From NCBI GenBank assembly GCA_030425745.1, contig JAUHZW010000140.1:1-5814 (forward strand): a DNA stretch of 5,814 nt, read 5' to 3'. Positions within the stretch are counted from its first letter, which is position 1. The number at the start of each line of letters is the position of its first letter. This document shows, piece by piece, positions 5,509 through 5,814 of this stretch. Origin of the DNA: Actinomycetes bacterium (lineage in GTDB: Bacteria; Actinomycetota; Actinomycetes; S36-B12). A model generated the notes under the pieces. It saw only the letters and a program-made list of their open reading frames with translations, did not search any database and had not been told where the DNA came from. Made by a program: the position numbers and the translations under genes.

Positions 5509-5814
5509 GCCCCTCTATGCCGCCTACGGATCGAACCTCGATCCCCACCGCATGGCTCAGCGCGCGCCGTCGTCACCGGCGCGCGGCTCGGGTTGGCTGC
5601 GCGGTTGGCGGCTGACCTTCGCCGGAGGCGATCTGGGCTGGGACGGTGCGCTGTCGACGGTCGTCGAGGACGCATCAGCTCGGGTCTTCGTCATGCTGTA
5701 CGACGTCACCGAGGTCGACGAGCGCAACCTCGATGCCTGGGAGGGCGTCGATCTCGGGCTGTGGAACAAGATCCGCGTCAGGGTGCAGACCAACGGTCGG
5801 CACGAATTGGCCTG
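5507..5814 (+). CDS. Gamma-glutamylcyclotransferase-like (AIG2-like) protein, N-terminal 102 codons (runs off right edge)
   Basis: The translation starts with PLYAAYGSNLDPHRM, where YGSNL is the substrate-loop signature of the gamma-glutamylcyclotransferase fold. It continues with GWLRGWRLTF near residues 29-38, GWDGALSTVVE near 44-54, VFVMLYDVT near 59-67 and LDAWEGVD near 74-81. These are typical of the short actinobacterial members of this superfamily, which may release 5-oxoproline from gamma-glutamyl compounds, though the substrate of this subgroup is not known to me. The frame is open from 5468 to the right edge. GTG at 5501 and GTG at 5507 are both in frame; I prefer 5507 because the conserved start motif follows it at once and because of the leaderless-type promoter. 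It is divergent from lpdA. The gene is incomplete, so the catalytic acid cannot be confirmed. Confidence 0.85.
   Translation, partial: MPLYAAYGSNLDPHRMAQRAPSSPARGSGWLRGWRLTFAGGDLGWDGALSTVVEDASARVFVMLYDVTEVDERNLDAWEGVDLGLWNKIRVRVQTNGRHELA

Noticed and set aside
5493..5793. Minus-strand open frames of 60-78 codons inside the gamma-glutamylcyclotransferase-like gene
   Set aside because: They are Ser/Arg/Pro-rich frames opposite a plus-strand frame carrying the YGSNL signature.

Overview
The window reads as chromosomal DNA of a high-GC actinobacterium. It is GC-rich throughout, uses GTG as well as ATG starts, packs its genes tightly, and every protein resembles the actinobacterial form of its family. 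From memory, similar genes are neighbours in mycobacteria (lpdA Rv3303c, purine nucleoside phosphorylase Rv3307, pmmB Rv3308) and in Streptomyces. I cannot assign a genus.

Layout: bases 1-5427 hold five minus-strand genes, read right to left. They are an LpdA-type flavoprotein (5427-4033), a trimeric-type purine nucleoside phosphorylase (4007-3195), an alpha-D-phosphohexomutase-superfamily enzyme of PGM2/PmmB type (3192-1543), deoxyribose-phosphate aldolase DeoC (1522-587) and the first 191 codons of an aldehyde dehydrogenase that leaves the left edge (575-1). The gaps are 25, 2, 20 and 11 nt with no visible terminator, so this looks like one operon. An intergenic region of about 80 nt (5428-5506) separates it from a divergent plus-strand gene for a gamma-glutamylcyclotransferase-like protein (5507 to the right edge, partial).

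How the genes fit together: the four downstream genes form a plausible route for breaking down purine (deoxy)nucleosides. The phosphorylase releases the base and (deoxy)ribose-1-phosphate. The phosphomutase, acting as a phosphopentomutase, makes the 5-phosphate. DeoC splits deoxyribose-5-phosphate into glyceraldehyde-3-phosphate and acetaldehyde, and the dehydrogenase may oxidise the acetaldehyde. The LpdA-type enzyme has lost the residues needed for dithiol chemistry and is more likely an NAD(P)H:quinone or related reductase; its link to nucleoside breakdown is unclear.

I see no mobile element, CRISPR array, RNA gene or clearly new system. The least explained signal is an imperfect, split direct repeat in the divergent intergenic region. 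One copy covers the lpdA ribosome binding site and the other the start of the plus-strand gene.
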